Shown: one piece after another, positions 60,530-64,000 of the stretch
How the letters are laid out: each line of letters opens with the position of its first letter
How positions within the stretch are numbered: the first letter of the stretch is position 1
NCBI RefSeq assembly: GCF_900110645.1
Contig: NZ_FOFB01000015.1
Coordinates: 62,001 to 126,000, forward strand
Source: Neolewinella agarilytica
GTDB taxonomy: Bacteria; Bacteroidota; Bacteroidia; Chitinophagales; Saprospiraceae
Length of the DNA: 64,000 bases
Reading direction: 5' to 3'
Translations under genes and position numbers: made by a program
The notes under the pieces: generated by a model
What the model saw: only the letters and a program-made list of their open reading frames with translations
Database searches by the model: none
What the model was told of the DNA's origin: nothing

Positions 60530-60570
60530 GAAGCCATGGGTAAAGAAAACCTTGCACCTGCGTTGAGCGC
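60530..60570 (-). repeat. Hairpin-linked dispersed motif, second copy
   Basis: Degraded copy of the 58.79-kb hairpin (ACGGCTGAAGCCATGGG) and the motif, which reads GGCGCTCAACGCAGGTGCAAG on the minus strand in the last 21 bases. Confidence 0.5.
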
Positions 60571-60648
60571 CAAATAAATCTACGTGCAACGATAACGGGT
60601 CTTCAGGCGTCTTACCAGCAAACCGTCAACAAGCCTACCTTTGCCCCC

Positions 60649-61701
60649 ATGAATAAATCTCTGGCCAACGCGCTGAAATTTCTCCTCTTCGTCGGGGTGG
60701 GTTTCGGCATCCTGTACCTGATGTATCGCAGCCAGCAGGCCGCCTATCTGGAACAATGCCGTTTAGACGGAGTGCCGGACGATCAGTGTAGCCTGCTGGA
60801 CAAGCTGGTCGATGACTTCAAAAGCGCCAACCCTTTGTGGCTGCTCATGACGCTGGTGGCTTTTTCCCTCTCTAACCTCAGCCGCGCCGCCCGCTGGAAC
60901 ATGATGCTGCGCACCTTCGGCAAAACGCCCCGCCTCACCAATGCTTTTCTGACCATTAACCTGGGATACTTTGCCAACCTCGGCTTTCCGCGGCTCGGCG
61001 AGGTCCTGCGGCCTGCAGCCATGGCCCGCTACGAGAAAATCAGCCTGGAACGGGTCATTGGCACCGTCGTTGTCGGCCGCATGGTTGATGTGATCATGCT
61101 GCTGCTCATAACGGGTATCGCCCTACTCCTCGGTCGGGAGAAGTTGTGGAACCGCGCAATGGAATTAGCCGACTTTGGAGACAAAGTTGACCTGCTTCGC
61201 AACCTGGCCATCTTTGGTGCCATTGCCGGCATCCTGATTCTTGGCCTACTCTGGTGGCAGCGCCAACGCATTATGGACAGCGTCATCGGGCAAAAAATAT
61301 TAGCTATCATCCGTGGTTTCGGCGAAGGCATTCAAACCATTCTCAAGGTCGAAAGCCCCCTCTGGTTTCTCTTCCACAGCCTCAACATCTGGCTGATGTA
61401 TATCCTGATGACCTATTTCGTCATTCTGGCCTTCTCTCCTACCGCTGCCCTGAGTATTGAGGCGGCGCTGGTCACCTTCGTTTCCGGTGGCTGGGGCATT
61501 GTCATTCCCAGCCCGGGCGGAATGGGCACCTACCACTTCCTCACCGGCGAAGCCCTGAAACTTTACGGGATCCATTCATTGGATGCTTTCAGCTGGGCTA
61601 ATATTTCCTTTTTTACCATCAACATTGGCTGCAATGTGCTCATCGGCCTGATCGCCCTGCTGGCGCTGCCGAGAATCAATGCGGATTATGAACCGGAGTA
61701 G
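60649..61701 (+). CDS. LPG-synthase-type (UPF0104/AglD-like) membrane protein
   Basis: The 350-aa integral membrane protein has about eight TM segments and the family segments ALKFLLFVGVGFGILYLMY, SRAARWNMMLRTFG, NLGYFANLGFPRLGEVLRP and VSGGWGIVIPSPGGMGTYHF. These belong to the lysylphosphatidylglycerol synthase transmembrane/UPF0104 group, which flips or modifies lipid-linked compounds; the soluble aminoacyltransferase domain is missing. Its TAG stop is followed at once by a heptamer array. Confidence 0.85.
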   Translation: MNKSLANALKFLLFVGVGFGILYLMYRSQQAAYLEQCRLDGVPDDQCSLLDKLVDDFKSANPLWLLMTLVAFSLSNLSRAARWNMMLRTFGKTPRLTNAFLTINLGYFANLGFPRLGEVLRPAAMARYEKISLERVIGTVVVGRMVDVIMLLLITGIALLLGREKLWNRAMELADFGDKVDLLRNLAIFGAIAGILILGLLWWQRQRIMDSVIGQKILAIIRGFGEGIQTILKVESPLWFLFHSLNIWLMYILMTYFVILAFSPTAALSIEAALVTFVSGGWGIVIPSPGGMGTYHFLTGEALKLYGIHSLDAFSWANISFFTINIGCNVLIGLIALLALPRINADYEPE

Positions 61702-61910
61702 CCGGGTGTCGGGTGCCAGGTGCCGGGTGCCGGGTGCCGGGTGCCGGGTGCCGGAAAAAGCGAGGTATTATATACGTCACCAAATCAAATCAGCTAAAAT
61801 TTCGTCCTTTGGCTAACCGCCACCCCGCGCCCGATACTACACACCCCGCTACCCGCACCCGGTACCCCGGCCCCCGCAACCACCGGCCGGCATCCCGCGT
61901 TATTTTCTGA
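61702..61910. repeat. Inverted GGGTGCC heptamer array after the LPG-synthase-like gene (locus F)
   Basis: Heptamers GCCGGGT repeat about seven times directly after the stop (61702-61754). After about 65 bases, eleven heptamers of the opposite strand type (for example CACCCCG, CTACCCG, CACCCGG, TACCCCG) run to about 61905. The pair could fold to a long stem. Layout as at 55.2 kb. The right array abuts the unresolved start of the site-2 protease. Confidence 0.65.
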
Positions 61911-61986
61911 CTACTCACCCCAAACCAATCCTCCCATCCTCACCTACACCTGGCGATCCGGCCGAATTTTCGGCGTTCCCGTAGAG

Positions 61987-63078
61987 TTGCACTGGAGTTT
62001 CCTGCTACTCCCTCCGGCGATCCTGTACTTTTCGTGGGTGCCGGAATACGGCATAAACTGGCGGGCAGCCGGTTGGTGGACTGCCATCGCGTTATTGCTT
62101 TTTGCCTTCGTACTCATTCATGAACTGGGTCATGCACTCATGGCCCGCAACCGGGGAGTTCAGGCCGAGAAGATCGTCCTCTTTCCACTTGGCGGTGGCG
62201 CCTATTTACCAGAACAGCCCGAGCGGGTGCGGGATGAAGTACTGGTTTATGCCGCAGGTCCGCTGGCTAACATTGCACTGGCCCTGATCGCCTTCCCCCT
62301 GATTCTTTCCCGCCCTGACGGGGAATTACTCTTACGCTACTATTTCCAGCTTACGGGGAACATTGTCGTTTTGCCGGGATGGTTAGACCAGCTCCTCGGC
62401 CTCACCATTTCCGTCAATCTGTTGCTTGCCTTCGGCAACCTGCTGCCCGCCTACCCCCTGGACGGAGGCCGCATCCTGCGTGCCCTGCTCCGCCGGCCAG
62501 TGGGCGCACGGCGGGCCACCGTTGTTGTTACCTTTCTGGGCGTGATTATCGGGCTGGCCTTAATCTACCTCGGGTGGCGGATCGGAGACCCCTTACTTAT
62601 GCTAGGAGCTGGCTTCATCATACTGCTTTCCATAGCAGAGTATCGCAATGGGTGGCAACGTCGCCGACTCGCTAAACACGCGCTTTCTACCGTCTTACGA
62701 CCAGCGAATGAACGCTACCGGGTCTTTCCTCAGATCAACTACCAACAGGCCTGTGCGCTGTTCACGAAGGCAGGATGGCCGGTCTTACCCGTATTCGATG
62801 AATGGAACCAGCTAAGGGGCTTTCTGGAGTCCACCGTTCTGCTGGAGGAAGCGACGGAGGAGGTCAGCTCCGTTCAGCCTTATTGTGAATATGAATTCGT
62901 TACGGCCTCGCCATCGGAGAACCTTCTTGCCGTCACCGAAAAAATCGTCCATGCCAACGTTTACGGAGCGGCCATTTACGGTCAGCGCGGCCAGCTGGAA
63001 GGCTACGTCTTTACTGAAGACGTGATGAAGCTGCTCGATACGCCGTGGAAGCGATTCCTTAAAAGATGGAGGAAATAA
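61987..63078 (+). CDS. Site-2 protease family zinc metalloprotease with CBS-like tail
   Basis: The protein has about six TM helices with the intramembrane HELGH motif (LIHELGHAL, residues about 45-53), a second NLLPAYPLDGGRILRA motif containing the catalytic Asp, and a C-terminal soluble region with two CBS-like segments. S2P-type proteases cut membrane-anchored regulators. The frame is open upstream and conserved-looking residues (TYTWRSGRIFGVPVELHWSF) precede the TTG at 61987 without any ATG, GTG or TTG start, so the true start is uncertain; 363 aa is the minimum. Confidence 0.82.
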   Translation: MHWSFLLLPPAILYFSWVPEYGINWRAAGWWTAIALLLFAFVLIHELGHALMARNRGVQAEKIVLFPLGGGAYLPEQPERVRDEVLVYAAGPLANIALALIAFPLILSRPDGELLLRYYFQLTGNIVVLPGWLDQLLGLTISVNLLLAFGNLLPAYPLDGGRILRALLRRPVGARRATVVVTFLGVIIGLALIYLGWRIGDPLLMLGAGFIILLSIAEYRNGWQRRRLAKHALSTVLRPANERYRVFPQINYQQACALFTKAGWPVLPVFDEWNQLRGFLESTVLLEEATEEVSSVQPYCEYEFVTASPSENLLAVTEKIVHANVYGAAIYGQRGQLEGYVFTEDVMKLLDTPWKRFLKRWRK

Positions 63079-63116
63079 GGGCAGTTGTTAACAGTCGCAA
63101 TTCCCGGATTATCAGG

Positions 63117-63617
63117 CTATATCCCCAACTTTGCCTTTACCAATTCCATCATATCACTGCTATCTTCCGTAAACAACAGAGAATTGAACAGGGAGGAATC
63201 AAAGACCATCTGATAGCCATTTTCTTTTGCAACGGCATCGATGGCCTCGCGGGCTTTTTTGATGATAGGCCCCAATAATTCTTGCCGCTTTTGCTCGATT
63301 TTAACCACCATCTCCCGCTCAAACTGCTGAATAGCAGCTTGGTCCTGCTGGAGTCTCTGCTTGATCTGCTCCAACTCTTTGGGGGTGGTATTCAGGCTGT
63401 TAGCTTCCGCTTTCGCAACGGCCGCTTTTAAGTCTTCCACCATCTTTTCGCCCTGCTTAATAAGCTGTTGGTTAAAGGCTTCCAGTTCCGTTTCGGATGC
63501 CTTGACTTCGGGCATTTCACTGAGAAGATTGCCAAAATTGACGTGCCCGAACTTCTGAGCATGGCTCACGGAAACGGTAGCAAATAGTAACAGCAGAGAA
63601 AAGAGTAAATGCTTCAT
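63117..63617 (-). CDS. OmpH/Skp-family periplasmic chaperone
   Basis: The 166-aa protein has a signal peptide (LLFSLLLLFATVSVSHAQ) and two long charged helices (EALEAFNQ-type, ELEQIKQRLQQDQAAIQQFEREM) of the Skp tentacle type, ending in a small beta tip. Skp/OmpH holds unfolded outer-membrane proteins in the periplasm. It is convergent with the site-2 protease gene. In Bacteroidota ompH often occurs in two copies near bamA, which is not visible here. Confidence 0.88.
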   Translation of the reverse strand: MKHLLFSLLLLFATVSVSHAQKFGHVNFGNLLSEMPEVKASETELEAFNQQLIKQGEKMVEDLKAAVAKAEANSLNTTPKELEQIKQRLQQDQAAIQQFEREMVVKIEQKRQELLGPIIKKAREAIDAVAKENGYQMVFDSSLFNSLLFTEDSSDMMELVKAKLGI

Positions 63618-63716
63618 TCGGGGCGTGGCTGATTGATGAACAAAGGTAACACGATGGAAAAGCCCTGGTCCTTAAGGAAGCGTTAAAGAAACAATTAAAA
63701 CTTTTTTGTTTTAAAA

Positions 63717-63748
63717 TTTGATATTTTAAAACATTTACTGCTACCTTG
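63717..63748 (+). promoter_or_regulatory. Candidate promoter of the last gene
   Basis: TTTG at 63717-63720, a 21-base AT-rich spacer, and TACCTTG (63742-63748) approximate the Bacteroidota pattern, 20 bases before the ATG at 63768. The -7 box lacks one T. Confidence 0.35.
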
Positions 63749-63767
63749 TGGACATAAAGCAACAAAA

Positions 63768-64000
63768 ATGATTAATCAGGCTAACCTCCCCATTCCTGCC
63801 GGATGGAAATTATTCTTCCGGGAATTATACCGTCGGGTGCAGCAGCAGATCAATAGTCCCTGGACCAAGGTGGTTTTCTTGTTCGCCTTAACGATAATCG
63901 TTACCCGTAAGGAACTCAGCATGAGTATCAGTATTAATGGGGGGGATTTCTTTGCATTGAACGAGACATCCGTTTTTAAAGACATGACCGATGGCCCTAT
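63768..64000 (+). CDS. Unknown membrane protein, 3' partial
   Basis: An open frame from the ATG at 63768 runs off the window. The visible 77 residues start MINQANLPIPAGWKLFFREL, have a basic stretch (YRRVQQQI), one hydrophobic segment (WTKVVFLFALTIIV) and then a polar part with SINGGDFFALNET. It looks like an inner-membrane-anchored protein with a periplasmic or cytosolic domain still to come. I do not recognise it from this part. Confidence 0.6.
   Translation, partial: MINQANLPIPAGWKLFFRELYRRVQQQINSPWTKVVFLFALTIIVTRKELSMSISINGGDFFALNETSVFKDMTDGP

Noticed and set aside
61713-61910. 65-codon ORF over the GGGTGCC array
   Set aside because: Composition follows the heptamer repeat (PGAGCRVPGAGC), so it is an artefact.
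63776-63985. 69-codon minus-strand ORF at the window end
   Set aside because: It is antisense to the better-supported open frame that starts at 63768 and has no family features.

Overview
The window looks like a chromosomal segment of a marine-type Bacteroidota bacterium, most likely of the Saprospiria/Lewinella kind. I base this on a T9SS-type C-terminal sorting domain on a secreted metalloprotease, DUF4292/DUF4783-type lipoproteins, MutA- and HMG-CoA-reductase-type metabolism, -7 boxes of the TAnnTTTG type, weak Shine-Dalgarno signals and roughly 50-55% GC. No rRNA, CRISPR array, transposase or prophage block is visible. The genus is inferred; no marker gene fixes it.

Layout. 1-7.4 kb: end of a HEAT/cytochrome c protein, a sugar-phosphate isomerase between two 105-bp hairpin repeats, bioD, a four-helix-bundle (S23) cassette, hemH, a polysaccharide flippase and aroQ. 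7.5-21.1 kb: Bax-inhibitor-like protein, M20 deacetylase, a TolC/MacA-like pair, DUF4292 and TPR proteins, pyruvate kinase, esterase, DinB-like protein, SAM hydrolase and PhoH. 21.3-23.0 kb: five tandem 349-bp units, each with a 44-codon acidic peptide gene, next to an unknown 510-aa helical protein. 24.6-28.8 kb: a stress-type cluster (ECF sigma factor, CXXC-less thioredoxin fold, response regulator, YtxH, holin-X-like and PRC-barrel proteins). 28.8-45.4 kb: GT9, T9SS metalloprotease, gpmI, META lipoprotein, MutA, galM, GT2, phosphoesterase, HMG-CoA reductase, YdeI-like, YhcG-like nuclease, UvrA. 45.6-51.6 kb: cold-shock-like protein, an ExbB/ExbD operon, tRNA-Ser with a tandemly copied 3' end, TatD, RNase HI, def, ruvX. 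51.7-58.7 kb: a tetR-tolC-mfp-RND efflux operon. 58.9-64 kb: TlpA-like lipoprotein, LPG-synthase-like membrane protein, site-2 protease, OmpH, and the start of one more membrane protein.

Two things stand out. First, a family of elements made of inverted 7/8-mer arrays that abut stop codons. One copy (3.62-4.27 kb) carries an S23 four-helix-bundle gene. Two geneless copies (8.5-8.63 and 18.28-18.46 kb) keep the same inner core motifs (GGCTGCCGCACTTTGGAGAC at one end, GCTACCGC at the other), although the arrays themselves differ at each locus. Three further inverted arrays (15.8, 55.2, 61.7 kb) share the layout but not clearly the cores. The design resembles 23S rRNA intervening sequences, but placed between protein genes. 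Second, the tandem peptide array at 21.3-23.0 kb, whose substitutions are mostly synonymous in the sense frame, and which also holds a decayed second peptide of the same family in every unit.

A dispersed ~20-bp motif related to GGCGCGGACGCAGGTGCAAGG occurs about a dozen times in both orientations, mostly near gene ends but sometimes inside coding sequence.
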